Origin: Lewinellaceae bacterium
GTDB taxonomy: Bacteria; Bacteroidota; Bacteroidia; Chitinophagales; Saprospiraceae
NCBI GenBank assembly: GCA_020636405.1
Contig: JACJXW010000004.1
Location: 3,584,001-3,648,000, forward strand
Direction: 5' to 3'
Length of the DNA stretch: 64,000 nucleotides
Within the stretch, counting starts at the first letter, position 1. Every line of letters begins with the position of its first letter. Shown one piece after another: positions 1-8,570 of this stretch. The notes under the pieces are model-generated. The model had not been told where the DNA came from, searched no databases, and was given only the letters and a program-made list of their open reading frames with translations. A program made the position numbers and the translations under genes.

Positions 1-94
1 GCATCTGGTGCGGGTGGTGTGACCCCTTTCAAAACGCTTAGTTTTCTTCGTTGCGCGGCTGATGATTAGAGGCTTTTTCAGGATACAGTGTAAA

Positions 95-1021
95 TCAGGG
101 GCGCCTGGCTTCTTTCGGCTTCTCCTTTTCCAGAAACACATCCCCAAAAGTGACTGAGATAGTGATGCTGGGATAGTATTCCTGATTGGGTTTGAACTCC
201 ATTTTTTTCAATTCTGGTTGTTCCGACAGCAACTCCAAACCCAGGTCACTAGGGTAGTGGACCTGCCCGTGCTGAGTGGCCAAGGTGTAGGAATATTCTC
301 TGAGCTTAGGATCAAAGAGATAGACGTTGCCTTTTTCCGCGTCAATATTGAGGTCTAAAAGGCCGGCAACGGAATAGATACTGACCATTCCGTACTGAGA
401 TTGTATGTCAAAATGCCCTTTGATCTGCTCCAGTGTGATGTCTGAACGGCGGGAGGCAATAGTGACGTTGCCATCCAGGAGTTTTCCGAAAATGTTGCCG
501 AAACGGGAGCGGAGGTCAATGTCGCCCTGCACATTTTCCATATCGATCTTGCTGAATTCGCCGAAAAAGCGGAAGCTTTTGGTGAGATTGCTGACATTGG
601 CCTCGCCGAAGTAATTCTTGAGATACACAGGGCAATCTTCCGGCACTGTGATAACGTACCGGGCCTGGAGGTTGGATTTTGGTGCAGGCTCGCCTTCCTT
701 TAGGGCGATGTAGTTGCGGAGATAGATCTTATTCTTCACCCGCTCCGCCAGGTAGCGGACCTTTTCCAGGTCGGCCTCGGCAGTGGCTTTGTCCGGGTGC
801 CGGGCGATAAGTTCCATGCGGATACCGACTTGCGGTTTGTCCCAGGTTTCTATCTGCACATCAGCCTTTTCCCCCTCGATGTTGACCTCGTAGCCGGGCT
901 GGTAGGCGAATGTTTTCTCCAGGCGTTTGGTGATGACGTGCAGGTCCGTAGTTTGGGCGCTCAGTAACAAGGGCCCCACAACCCAGAGAACGGCCGATAA
1001 TTGAAAGAAGGATCTTTTCAT
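95..1021 (-). CDS. DUF4097-like exported beta-repeat protein
   Basis: The 308-residue product begins with a signal peptide (about residues 1-22, ending LLLSAQ), so it is exported. The C-terminal half (about 135-300) has short repeated strands such as GDIDLRSRFGNIFGKL and SDITLEQIKGHFDIQSQYG, the pattern of the DUF4097 putative adhesin family, which folds as a right-handed beta-helix-like stack. It is the last gene of a three-gene minus-strand operon after an ECF sigma factor and a putative anti-sigma protein, with about 110 bp between it and the latter. DUF4097 proteins often sit in sigma/anti-sigma operons in Bacteroidota. A role in envelope-stress sensing is inference; no catalytic motif is visible. 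Confidence 0.75.
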   Translation of the reverse strand: MKRSFFQLSAVLWVVGPLLLSAQTTDLHVITKRLEKTFAYQPGYEVNIEGEKADVQIETWDKPQVGIRMELIARHPDKATAEADLEKVRYLAERVKNKIYLRNYIALKEGEPAPKSNLQARYVITVPEDCPVYLKNYFGEANVSNLTKSFRFFGEFSKIDMENVQGDIDLRSRFGNIFGKLLDGNVTIASRRSDITLEQIKGHFDIQSQYGMVSIYSVAGLLDLNIDAEKGNVYLFDPKLREYSYTLATQHGQVHYPSDLGLELLSEQPELKKMEFKPNQEYYPSITISVTFGDVFLEKEKPKEARRP

Positions 1022-1133
1022 TTCCTGCGTTTCTACAATTTAGTTTGATGATATAAGCGCAATATTTTGTCCATTGTTTTTGGCAGTGCCTTTATTTGTA
1101 GTGAAGCCGAGACTCTTTTCAACCAATAGCCAT

Positions 1134-1751
1134 TCAAATTGCCATTGCCATTAAACGGGCAAGCCTGGATCGTTCCCGTTCGATCTCACTCATCTGAAGG
1201 ACGAGCCGGGCGTCTTTTCCGTAGCGAGACATGATCTCCCGTACTTCAGATTTGGCTTCTTCCAGCTCCTGCCATTCTTCCAGTATTCGTCCATACTCCT
1301 GCTGCCTTTTAGCCAGGGGGTCCCGGGAGAATTGCTCAACAACAGTTTTCATAGCTTGGTCATCGGAGTCCCAATCATTTCCGTACAGCTCGAGGCTGGC
1401 CCTTTCCGTGGTGTAGGAATACACAGGGTGCAAACCGGCATCTCCGGAGGGGAAAAACAGAAACCAGGCCACTATAGCTGCAACGCTGGCGGCGGCAGGC
1501 CAGAGCAGCCGGCGCAGACGGAAACGATGCGCTTGCTGTGGCTGCGCCAAACCGGTTTCGATCGCTTCCCACACAGATCCCGGGGGGCTGTAGGACGGGA
1601 GCCTGTCCAGGGCGTCCTGCAGGGCCCGCTCGTTTTCTTCATGGCCGAGTTCAAATTCGATCTGCCCCCAGAGGCTGTCCGGCGGCGAATACTGAGGAAG
1701 CCTGGCCAGGGCTTCGTTCAGTGTTTTCCGGTTCTGTTCGGCATAGTTCAT
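1134..1751 (-). CDS. Putative membrane anti-sigma factor with duplicated LPxYSPP motif
   Basis: The 205-residue protein has one membrane helix at about residues 83-100, preceded by arginines, which puts the first 80 residues in the cytoplasm. That cytoplasmic part carries two imperfect copies of a 25-residue motif (about 11-35 and 44-68), each reading L-x-x-LP-x-YSPP-x-S-x-W-x-x-I. The part after the membrane is charged and helical (about 145-200). Its start codon overlaps the stop of the ECF sigma gene (ATGA, 1748-1751), so the two are translationally coupled. Position and topology fit an anti-sigma factor, but no zinc-binding ZAS motif is seen, so the role is inferred from context. Confidence 0.65.
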   Translation of the reverse strand: MNYAEQNRKTLNEALARLPQYSPPDSLWGQIEFELGHEENERALQDALDRLPSYSPPGSVWEAIETGLAQPQQAHRFRLRRLLWPAAASVAAIVAWFLFFPSGDAGLHPVYSYTTERASLELYGNDWDSDDQAMKTVVEQFSRDPLAKRQQEYGRILEEWQELEEAKSEVREIMSRYGKDARLVLQMSEIERERSRLARLMAMAI

Positions 1752-2266
1752 TTGTCCACGTATTTTTCCAGTGCTTGCCTTAGCCTTTTTTTGGCGTAGA
1801 AAAGCTGTGATTTGGATGTTCCTACTGAAATGCTCAGCAGGTCAGCCACTTCTTTATGGGAATATCCCTCAATCTCGATGAGCACGAATGCCATTCGGTA
1901 GCCCTCGGGCAGGTCTTGAATAGCGCGTTCGAGATAGTCGATATCGATCTGATGCCCCCAATCGATAATTTCCTCGGCAGCATGCTGATCCAGGGGCTCA
2001 AAACTGGGTTGCCGCTTTACTTTGCTAAGGGCGGTGCGCAGAACGATCGTTTTGATCCAGGCGCCCAGGGTGGATTCCCGGCGGAAGCCGGACAAGGCAC
2101 GGAATACTTTGAGAAAGGCTTCCTGAAGAACGTCATTGGCCAGGTCAAAGTCATTGGTGATGCGATAAGCCACCGTATACATAGCCCGGCTGTAACGGTC
2201 GTACAGTTCCTTTTGCGCCCGCCGGTCGTTGGCCAGGCAGCCTTCTATAAGTTCGTTTTCCGTCAT
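1748..2266 (-). CDS. ECF-family RNA polymerase sigma-70 factor
   Basis: A small two-domain sigma factor. Region 2 spans roughly the first half (ELYDRYSRAMYTVAYR, then DLANDVLQEAFLKVF), and region 4 the last 55 residues (LPEGYRMAFVLIEIEGYSHKEVADLL, with a helix-turn-helix ending in SKSQLFYAKKRLR). It directs RNA polymerase to a small regulon, normally held inactive by a membrane anti-sigma factor. I chose the ATG at 2266 (MTENEL), the usual N-terminus in this family; an in-frame ATG at 2287 would add seven residues. First gene of the operon with the anti-sigma-like and DUF4097 genes. Confidence 0.93.
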   Translation of the reverse strand: MTENELIEGCLANDRRAQKELYDRYSRAMYTVAYRITNDFDLANDVLQEAFLKVFRALSGFRRESTLGAWIKTIVLRTALSKVKRQPSFEPLDQHAAEEIIDWGHQIDIDYLERAIQDLPEGYRMAFVLIEIEGYSHKEVADLLSISVGTSKSQLFYAKKRLRQALEKYVDK

Positions 2267-2396
2267 CCTGCTTGTAGCGTAGACCATAAAGCCGGGATCC
2301 CTTTTTTGTTAATAAGGAGCGAGGCGCCCTCCAAGGGGTTGTATGGCCAAGTTATTTTTTAGGTTATTTCCAAATTCATCATGAACCTCTTGCAGG

Positions 2397-2424
2397 ATAA
2401 ATCAAAAATCGCAAATCAAAATCC
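2397..2424. repeat. AAATC-type degenerate simple repeat, copy 1
   Basis: Intergenic stretch built from AAATC units (ATAAATCAAAAATCGCAAAT and onward). A closely similar stretch lies at 9674-9702. Both are between genes. They look like decayed members of a simple-repeat family. Confidence 0.4.
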
Positions 2425-2441
2425 CCAAGGCCCTCGCCCAT

Positions 2442-3092
2442 TCAGTCCCTGTTCTTTCCAAAAAGAATGCCCAAAGATAGTAAGATGCGTGCAGGGCGGT
2501 TATCAAAAGAGAATGTTTGCCCGTTGAGGGTGATGTGGCTTCCAAATTCGGAAAAGTTGCCTTCATAGCGGATATCCAGCATCAGGTTCCAGACATCGAG
2601 GCCCAGGCCTGCGATCCAGCCGTAGGTGGCCTGTTCGAATTTTTGTTCGTAACCTGACAGGTCGAAGAGCTCCGAACTGCTGTTGATGAAAATATGTGCC
2701 TCCGGGCCTGCATGAAACCGAAAGGGCTTGGCCCGGTAACCCAGGAGAACGGGAATATCCAGGTACTGGTATTTTTCCGTTCGGATGTCGGCAATTGTTA
2801 TTCCGCCATTCTGGCTCTTCACCTGATAATCCACCCGGTTGGAATTGAACAGGAATTCGGGTTGCAGCAGGAAGTTTCCCAACCGGGCCTGGATCACCGC
2901 ACCGCCATGGATGCCGAAATACAATTTCTCAACATCGATATTGAGAAAGCCGCTCCCGCCCGGGCCGGGAGCCTGGATTTCATTAGGATTGACCTGAGTA
3001 GTGCTCATTCCTATTCGGAGCCCCAGCTTTACCTGTGCGGAAAGTACAGTGGCAACGCATGCTATCACTAGTACCAACAGAGCCTTTTTCAT
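2442..3092 (-). CDS. PorT-like outer-membrane beta-barrel protein
   Basis: The start at 3092 (MKKALLVLVIACVATVLSAQ) gives a clear signal peptide; a longer in-frame reading to 3197 would bury it. The mature part of about 195 residues alternates polar and hydrophobic residues with G-aromatic turns (KLGLRIGMSTT, LLQPEFLFNSN, YLDIPVLLGYR, WIAGLGLDVWNLMLDIRYEGNF). This is typical of the PorT family / outer-membrane beta-barrel domain (PF13568) common in Bacteroidota. Function unknown; structural or small-molecule passage roles are guesses. It is divergent from engB with a 94-bp shared upstream region. Confidence 0.75.
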   Translation of the reverse strand: MKKALLVLVIACVATVLSAQVKLGLRIGMSTTQVNPNEIQAPGPGGSGFLNIDVEKLYFGIHGGAVIQARLGNFLLQPEFLFNSNRVDYQVKSQNGGITIADIRTEKYQYLDIPVLLGYRAKPFRFHAGPEAHIFINSSSELFDLSGYEQKFEQATYGWIAGLGLDVWNLMLDIRYEGNFSEFGSHITLNGQTFSFDNRPARILLSLGILFGKNRD

Positions 3093-3186
3093 AATAAAAA
3101 GTTTTTGGGTACGGACTGGCACAAATATGCGAGAATTTACGCTGAAAACGGTATAATTGTTTTTTTCAGAAACAGCAGAAGCAAGT

Positions 3187-3795
3187 ATGGACGTCAATCA
3201 CACGGCTTTTGCCGGCAGTTTCCCTTCGGAGTCCCAGTGCCCCAAGGATGGGAGGCCAGAATTTGCATTCATCGGAAGGTCGAATGTGGGGAAATCATCC
3301 CTGATCAATATGCTTACGGGAAGAAAAAATATTGCTCATACTTCCCGTACCCCCGGTAAAACGCAGTTGATCAACTATTTTCTGGTGGACGGGGAATGGT
3401 ACCTGGTCGACCTGCCAGGCTACGGCTATGCCCGCATCTCCAAACGCAAACGCCAGGAATGGCGGCGCATGATAGAAGGTTACCTGCAAAAACGCGAAGC
3501 GTTGCAGTGCGCTTTCATCTTACTGGATGCCAATGTGCCTCCTCAACAGATCGACATAGATTTCATCAACTGGATGGGGGAGTCCCGGATACCTTTTGTT
3601 ATTGCTTATACCAAGACAGACCGCCTTAAACCCCAGGAACTGGAAGCCAATATCGAGAATATTCAGCAGGCCCTGCTCCAGCACTGGAACGAGCTGCCGC
3701 GGCAGTTCATTACCTCATCGGTAGGTGTAAAAGGCAGGGAAAATATCCTGCAATTCATCAACGAAGTGAAAGATCGGTATTTTAAAGCATTGTAG
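3187..3795 (+). CDS. engB: Ribosome-biogenesis GTPase EngB/YsxC
   Basis: A small Era-like GTPase that helps assemble the large ribosomal subunit. Visible motifs are the P-loop GRSNVGKSS (about residues 30-38), the switch I region TSRTPGKTQ, the G3 motif DLPGYGYA, and G4 as TKTD, followed by SSVG. At 202 residues the length is normal. The ATG at 3187 is preferred: the frame also opens from a TTG at 3157, but the added residues are not family-like. The next gene starts two bases after the stop, suggesting co-transcription with the acyltransferase. Confidence 0.95.
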   Translation: MDVNHTAFAGSFPSESQCPKDGRPEFAFIGRSNVGKSSLINMLTGRKNIAHTSRTPGKTQLINYFLVDGEWYLVDLPGYGYARISKRKRQEWRRMIEGYLQKREALQCAFILLDANVPPQQIDIDFINWMGESRIPFVIAYTKTDRLKPQELEANIENIQQALLQHWNELPRQFITSSVGVKGRENILQFINEVKDRYFKAL

Positions 3796-3797
3796 CT

Positions 3798-5498
3798 ATG
3801 AAAGAAGAGCCCAGGCGTATTGAGCATGTTTTTCCAAACATTGAAGATTGGCCGATCTATAAATTAAGTGAAGACCGGCGGAATTTCGTCCAGGAGATTG
3901 ATGAGTTTACCCTGGAGCGCTTCATGCGTAAGCCTTCTCCTCAATTGACGGATATTATCTCCAAGGCCATCTATCAGGAGCGCATCCGCATGAAGGAAGA
4001 ACCCTGGAAGGTAGACCCCCCGAACGAACGCCAGTTTTGGCGCAGAATACAAAACAAACTGGTAGGGCGGTCTCTCGACCGCAGTGAGGAAGAGGCCCGG
4101 AAAACCAACGAGGAGATCCTCCGGCAGATCATTCACCGGTATTCTGAGGAGATCGTCGGCACCTTCCGGATTAGCACTTTCCTGTTCGCCCGCCGCTTTC
4201 TAACCCTTTTTTTTACCCGCTTGCTCAACACAGCCGCCAGCCGTAACTGGCGCCGGTTACTGGGGTCGAAACACCGCCTGGCCGACCGCCTGTTGGTCAA
4301 AGGGCAAGTGGAAGAGGTGCGCAGCCTGATCCGTAAAGGGACCGTGGTCATCGTACCCACGCACTTTAGCAACCTGGATTCCATCCTGATCGGTTACGCT
4401 ATGGATGCCTTTGTCGGCTTGCCTTCCTTCTCCTACGGCGCAGGGCTCAACCTCTATAATACTGGCTATACGGCCTACTTCATGAACCGCCTCGGAGCTT
4501 ACAGAGTCGACCGCCGAAAGAAAAACGCCATCTACCTGGAAACGCTGAAAGCGATGTCCAACCTGTCTATTCAGCGAGGCGTGAACAGCCTTTTCTTTCC
4601 GGGCGGCACCCGCTCCCGGTCGGGGTCTCTGGAAAAGAAACTTAAGCTGGGGTTAATGAGTACCATATTGGAGGCCCAACGAGCCCTCTACCAAAAGGGA
4701 GAAAACACCAAGATATTTATCGTACCGCTCATCCTTAGTTATCATTTCGTGCTTGAAGGGCAATTTTTGATCGAACAGCATCTCAAGCAAATGGGGAAGG
4801 AACGGTATATTAAATCCAAGGACGATTTCCACAGCATCCGCCGGCAGCTTCGTTATGCCTGGCAGTTCTTTTCCGAAAGCAACGATATTACCTTGTCCTT
4901 CGGGCAACCCATGGACGTGCTGGGCAACCCTGTAGATATCAATGGGGAAAGCTACGACCAGCACGGCAACCAAATTCGCCTGGAGGAATATTTTATGTCT
5001 GATGGGAAAATAACGGAAGACCTGCAACGGGAATCCGAATATACCAAGATGCTGGGCGACCGGATCGTCGAGCGCTATTACAAGGATAATATTGTCCTGA
5101 CGAGCCACCTGGTGGCGTTTGCCGCCTTTGAGATCCTCAAAAACCAGAACAGCAAGCTCGATCTATACGGCATTCTTCGCTTGCCTGCCGACGACTTCGC
5201 CTTCACTATGGAGGCCATGCGTGATGTGGTTGCGCAGCTCAAAGCCCGGCTGATCGATATGAGCCAGAAAGGAGAAGTCAAATTGTCAGAGCAGATCCTG
5301 TGGGATGTGGATCATTTGATCCGGGACGGCATTTCGCGGCTGGGGACTTATCATCTGGCCAAACCGCTTCGATTCCGAAATGACGGTGAGATCGTTAGCG
5401 AAAGCTTTAAACTCTTATACTTTTACCACAACCGATTGGATAATTACGGACTGGAGCGCACTATAAATTGGAAAAAGTACGTGCTGGAAATGGTTTAA
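3798..5498 (+). CDS. PlsB-like glycerol-3-phosphate/lysophosphatidate acyltransferase
   Basis: A 566-residue membrane-associated acyltransferase that should transfer acyl chains to glycerol-3-phosphate or a related lysolipid in phospholipid synthesis. The acyltransferase blocks are in order: HFSNLD (H-x4-D, residues 189-194), the GAYRVDRR block (about 233-240), FPGGTRSRSG (about 267-276; PlsB-type sequences usually have E or a second G here) and IVPLILSYH (block IV, about 306-314). A hydrophobic segment lies near 126-142 (FLFARRFLTLFFTRLL). The long helical C-terminus is typical of the PlsB subgroup rather than PlsC. It sits 2 bp after engB and 6 bp before the ion-channel gene, so the three look like one operon. 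Exact substrate not decidable here. Confidence 0.85.
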   Translation: MKEEPRRIEHVFPNIEDWPIYKLSEDRRNFVQEIDEFTLERFMRKPSPQLTDIISKAIYQERIRMKEEPWKVDPPNERQFWRRIQNKLVGRSLDRSEEEARKTNEEILRQIIHRYSEEIVGTFRISTFLFARRFLTLFFTRLLNTAASRNWRRLLGSKHRLADRLLVKGQVEEVRSLIRKGTVVIVPTHFSNLDSILIGYAMDAFVGLPSFSYGAGLNLYNTGYTAYFMNRLGAYRVDRRKKNAIYLETLKAMSNLSIQRGVNSLFFPGGTRSRSGSLEKKLKLGLMSTILEAQRALYQKGENTKIFIVPLILSYHFVLEGQFLIEQHLKQMGKERYIKSKDDFHSIRRQLRYAWQFFSESNDITLSFGQPMDVLGNPVDINGESYDQHGNQIRLEEYFMSDGKITEDLQRESEYTKMLGDRIVERYYKDNIVLTSHLVAFAAFEILKNQNSKLDLYGILRLPADDFAFTMEAMRDVVAQLKARLIDMSQKGEVKLSEQILWDVDHLIRDGISRLGTYHLAKPLRFRNDGEIVSESFKLLYFYHNRLDNYGLERTINWKKYVLEMV

Positions 5499-5504
5499 TT
5501 CATC

Positions 5505-6311
5505 ATGTTGGAAAAGCTCTTTTTCTCGGAACGCAACATTATGGTGGCTATTCTACTGAATGCCATCATTCTTTTTGCGCTGTACTTTCCCGCCTGTCGG
5601 AATGATCCGGTGTTGGAAGCCATTGATCATATCTTCCTGCTTTTCTTTTTGATGGAGGCAGTCGTGAAGATCCACACGCTGGGCGTCAGGAACTATTTTC
5701 GAAACGCCTGGAACCGATTCGACTTCATTATTGTCATGGCTAGCGTGCCTTCGGTGCTCGTTACCTTTATTGAAATACCGGACACGTCCCTTCTGATCAT
5801 TCTGCGCCTGTTCCGCCTGATCCGCCTGATCCGCTTCTTTCGCTTCGTGCCTCACCTCAATAAGATCATCGACGGATTGGGGCGGGCATTGCAGGCGTCG
5901 CTTTTCGTCCTTCTGGCTTTGATCTTCCTCAACATCCTGCTGGCCATCTTTACCTGTCATTTTTACGCGGATATCGCCCCTGAGTATTTCGGCGACCCTC
6001 TGATGTCGTCTTATTCCATTTTTCAAATGTTCACCATTGAGGGCTGGAATGAAATACCGGCAGTGATCGCCCAGCGCGTTCAGGAAAACGGAGCCAACAA
6101 CCATTACCTGGGTACTACTTTTATCATCGGCATTACGCGGTTTTACTTCGTATTCGTGGTGCTCATCGGCGGTATTTTCGGAATGTCTCTGGCCAATGCA
6201 GTTTTTGTTGATGAAATGACAATGGACAATAACCAATCCCTGGAAAACAAGATTGATAAGCTGCAGGAAGAAATAGCCGAGTTGAAACAATTGCTGAAGA
6301 AAAGGAGTTGA
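5505..6311 (+). CDS. Single-domain voltage-gated cation channel (BacNav/BacCav type)
   Basis: 268 residues with the S1-S6 plan of bacterial NaChBac-like channels. S1 is about 11-29, S2 42-58, S3 72-90. The S4 sensor has arginines every third residue (R101, 104, 107, 110, 113). S5 is about 131-150, the pore filter is TIEGWNE at 177-183, and S6 about 212-235 ends NAVFVDEM. A heptad coiled coil follows at about 244-266, as in BacNav tetramers. Na-selective members carry TLESW; glycine after the glutamate occurs in the native calcium channel CavMr, so calcium permeation is possible. It begins 6 bp after the acyltransferase gene. Confidence 0.9.
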   Translation: MLEKLFFSERNIMVAILLNAIILFALYFPACRNDPVLEAIDHIFLLFFLMEAVVKIHTLGVRNYFRNAWNRFDFIIVMASVPSVLVTFIEIPDTSLLIILRLFRLIRLIRFFRFVPHLNKIIDGLGRALQASLFVLLALIFLNILLAIFTCHFYADIAPEYFGDPLMSSYSIFQMFTIEGWNEIPAVIAQRVQENGANNHYLGTTFIIGITRFYFVFVVLIGGIFGMSLANAVFVDEMTMDNNQSLENKIDKLQEEIAELKQLLKKRS

Positions 6312-6398
6312 AAAAGAATGAAAACCCGATCTTTAGGAAAATACAGGCTACACCGGTAGTGCCGGCCTTATTATCCGGGAAAGCAAAAACAAGAAAGA

Positions 6399-6944
6399 TT
6401 GAACTTCATCGTACTTGACCTGGAAGCAACCTGCTGGGAAGGGCGCCCGCCCTCCAAAGTGCAGGAAACCATAGAGATTGGCGCCCTGTGCCTGAACCGC
6501 TATGGTGAGGTGACGGGCTCTTTCAATAAATTTATCCGGCCTATTCTCAATCCCCGGCTTTCCCACTTTTGCCGGGAGTTAACTTCTATTGAACAGGATT
6601 ATGTCGACCGGGCCAATGAATTCCCGGAGGTCATCGAACAGTTTCAGGATTGGGCGGAGATCTTTGATGAGGAATATCTTTTGTGCTCCTGGGGCAATTT
6701 TGATAAAAAGATGTTGATACAGGACTGCCAACTCCACCGCCTGGAGTACGACTGGATAGAGGGCCACCACATCAACCTGAAGGGCCAGTATCATGATATT
6801 AAACGCCTGCGCCGCCCGAGAGGCCTCAAAAGAGCTGTTACCACCGAGGGCTTTGAGTTTACCGGTACCCACCATCGGGGGATCGATGACGCCGAAAACC
6901 TGGCTAAGGTATTTGCCAAATACCTGGATGAGTGGCGTTATTGA
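6399..6944 (+). CDS. DEDDh 3'-5' exonuclease, ERI1/KapD-like
   Basis: 181-residue exonuclease domain with the acidic quartet and histidine of the DEDDh class: D7-x-E9 (VLDLEAT), D102 (WGNFDKK), and H159/D164 (THHRGIDDAENL). This class trims single-stranded RNA or DNA from the 3' end; the closest named groups are ERI1-like and KapD-like nucleases. The start is a TTG at 6399 preceded by AAGAAAG; no in-frame ATG places the first catalytic strand correctly. Its 3' end overlaps that of the convergent glycosyltransferase by 7 bp. Confidence 0.85.
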   Translation: MNFIVLDLEATCWEGRPPSKVQETIEIGALCLNRYGEVTGSFNKFIRPILNPRLSHFCRELTSIEQDYVDRANEFPEVIEQFQDWAEIFDEEYLLCSWGNFDKKMLIQDCQLHRLEYDWIEGHHINLKGQYHDIKRLRRPRGLKRAVTTEGFEFTGTHHRGIDDAENLAKVFAKYLDEWRY

Positions 6945-7657
6945 ACCTTTCTCTTTTTCAATTCATACATCGAACGAAGATACTTTTTCGCCAGGGGAAT
7001 GATCTCTACCCGGCTGCTGGACACATCGTCCGTCCACTGTACGGGGAGCTCAAAGATCTTTAGCCCCAGCCATTCGGCGGTGGTCAGCAGTTCTGTGGAA
7101 AAGAACCAGCCGTCATTACGGGCGCCTGCCTCGTAGAGCTGTGGGTAGGCCTCCCGGCGTAGAAACTTAAAACCGCACATGCCATCTGAAAAACGGACGC
7201 CCAGGTAGAGCTTCAGCAGCAGGTTGAACACGCGCGAGGCCACCTCCCGCTTCAAGGGCCGATTGATCACCATTGACCGGGGATGGAGGCGGGATCCGTA
7301 TACGATATCAAATCCCTGGTGGGCCAGCGCGTCGTAGGCCTCCAGGAAGTGAGGAAGCGCTGTGGCCAGGTCGAGGTCCATATAACCCACAATATCGGCC
7401 TGTGATTGCCCCCAGGATGTCTTGAGCGCCAAACCAACCCCTTTTTCTGGCACTTTTACAACCGAGACCTCAGGGATCTTAGCTGATAGAGTACGGGCAA
7501 TATCCAGCGTTCGGTCGGCCGATCCATTGTCGGCGATGACGATCTTCCATTGCCCCGGCTGTGGAAAGTGCTTCTTTAGGAAGCTGTGCAATACTTTTAC
7601 ATTCTGCTCAAGCGTTGCTTCTTCATTTAGCACTGGAATGGTTACATCAAAGGTCAT
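6938..7657 (-). CDS. GT2 family glycosyltransferase (DPM1-like)
   Basis: 239 residues of a GT-A fold family 2 transferase: VTIPVLNEEATLEQNV at the N-terminus, ADNGSADRTLD for nucleotide binding, and the metal site YMDLDLATA (DxD). The later region GFKFLRREAY resembles polyprenyl-phosphate sugar transferases such as DPM1/DPG synthase. It likely moves a sugar from a nucleotide donor to a lipid carrier or glycan at the inner membrane. No C-terminal membrane helices, so it is the soluble short form. Convergent with the exonuclease gene. Confidence 0.87.
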   Translation of the reverse strand: MTFDVTIPVLNEEATLEQNVKVLHSFLKKHFPQPGQWKIVIADNGSADRTLDIARTLSAKIPEVSVVKVPEKGVGLALKTSWGQSQADIVGYMDLDLATALPHFLEAYDALAHQGFDIVYGSRLHPRSMVINRPLKREVASRVFNLLLKLYLGVRFSDGMCGFKFLRREAYPQLYEAGARNDGWFFSTELLTTAEWLGLKIFELPVQWTDDVSSSRVEIIPLAKKYLRSMYELKKRKVQ

Positions 7658-7846
7658 GATGATGCCGTTTCTTGGTTCATGCAGCGCGGGAGGGCGGTTG
7701 GAAACGAATCCCTAATCCCGAGTCCCGCCGCGCGAAGATAGTGGCTTTTTAGAAAAATATCGCCTCCGGTTGAGGTTAGAGAATTAATCAATTTTTTTCT
7801 TACTTTGTAGATAGCTATACAGGGTTCGTCTATTTTATGAAACTAT

Positions 7847-7854
7847 TACCTTTG
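7847..7854 (+). promoter_or_regulatory. -7 promoter box (TACCTTTG)
   Basis: TACCTTTG matches the Bacteroidota TAnnTTTG box and lies 31 bp before the ATG of the coiled-coil gene at 7886. No clean TTG -33 box is visible. Confidence 0.45.
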
Positions 7855-7885
7855 CCCTGTCATCTTATGCCAAAGGGATCCGTTT

Positions 7886-8548
7886 ATGAGCATGTGGAAA
7901 AATATTAAGTCTCTCTTCGTAATCGAAGAAGAAGTGGTGCCGCAGGAAGAAAAAGTTCCGGCGCAACCGGCTGCCTCCCCAAAGGACGAACCGGCCGGAC
8001 AGGAGCAACCGGCGGCAGGTAAGGGTAAGGTAACTGAAAAGTTCACAGAGGTCCTGTTGAAAGCTATGAGTGAGCAAAACATCGAAGGCTTTGATTATCT
8101 GGAATACAAGCGATCCCTGGCCTCCCTGAAACAAATGCCGATGGATGAACGTACGCGTTACCAATCGGCTTTCGCCATGGCCCAAACCATGGGCACCACG
8201 CCCGAGCACTTGATCAAGACCGCACAACATTATGTGGAAGTGCTTCGAAACGAAGAACAGAAATTTCAACAGGCCTTGGCTAATCAGGAAAGGCTTCAGA
8301 TCGAAAGTAAAGAAAAGGATATTCAAAAACTCAATGATACGGTAAAGGCCAAAGCAGAGAAGATACGACAACTGACCCAGGAGATCGAAACGCACCAGCA
8401 AGCTAAAGAAACACTACAGAAAGAAATCAAAGCGGCGGCGGAGAAGGTGGAGTCCACTAAACTCGATTTTATGGCCTCCTTCCGGTCCCTGGTCTCCCAG
8501 ATCCAAATGGATATGGACAACATGAAGCAATATCTGAACAAGCATTAG
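7886..8548 (+). CDS. Soluble coiled-coil protein, partner of PspA-like gene
   Basis: I do not recognise a named family for this 220-residue protein. It has no signal peptide or membrane helix. A Pro/Gln/Ala-rich linker (about 15-50) is followed by a helical domain (50-105, with FDYLEYKRSLASL and DERTRYQSAFAMA). A long charged coiled coil (about 110-190) follows, and the end is SQIQMDMDNMKQYLNKH. The next gene follows by 22 bp and encodes a membrane-anchored coiled-coil protein, so the two probably act together, perhaps as a scaffold at the inner membrane. A preceding TACCTTTG box makes this the first gene of the unit. Confidence 0.8.
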   Translation: MSMWKNIKSLFVIEEEVVPQEEKVPAQPAASPKDEPAGQEQPAAGKGKVTEKFTEVLLKAMSEQNIEGFDYLEYKRSLASLKQMPMDERTRYQSAFAMAQTMGTTPEHLIKTAQHYVEVLRNEEQKFQQALANQERLQIESKEKDIQKLNDTVKAKAEKIRQLTQEIETHQQAKETLQKEIKAAAEKVESTKLDFMASFRSLVSQIQMDMDNMKQYLNKH

Positions 8549-8570
8549 GTAAAACTACAATTTTCTGATA

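Noticed and set aside
1..94. Possible gene end at the left edge
   Set aside because: Too short to show a frame or motif; I see nothing I can support.
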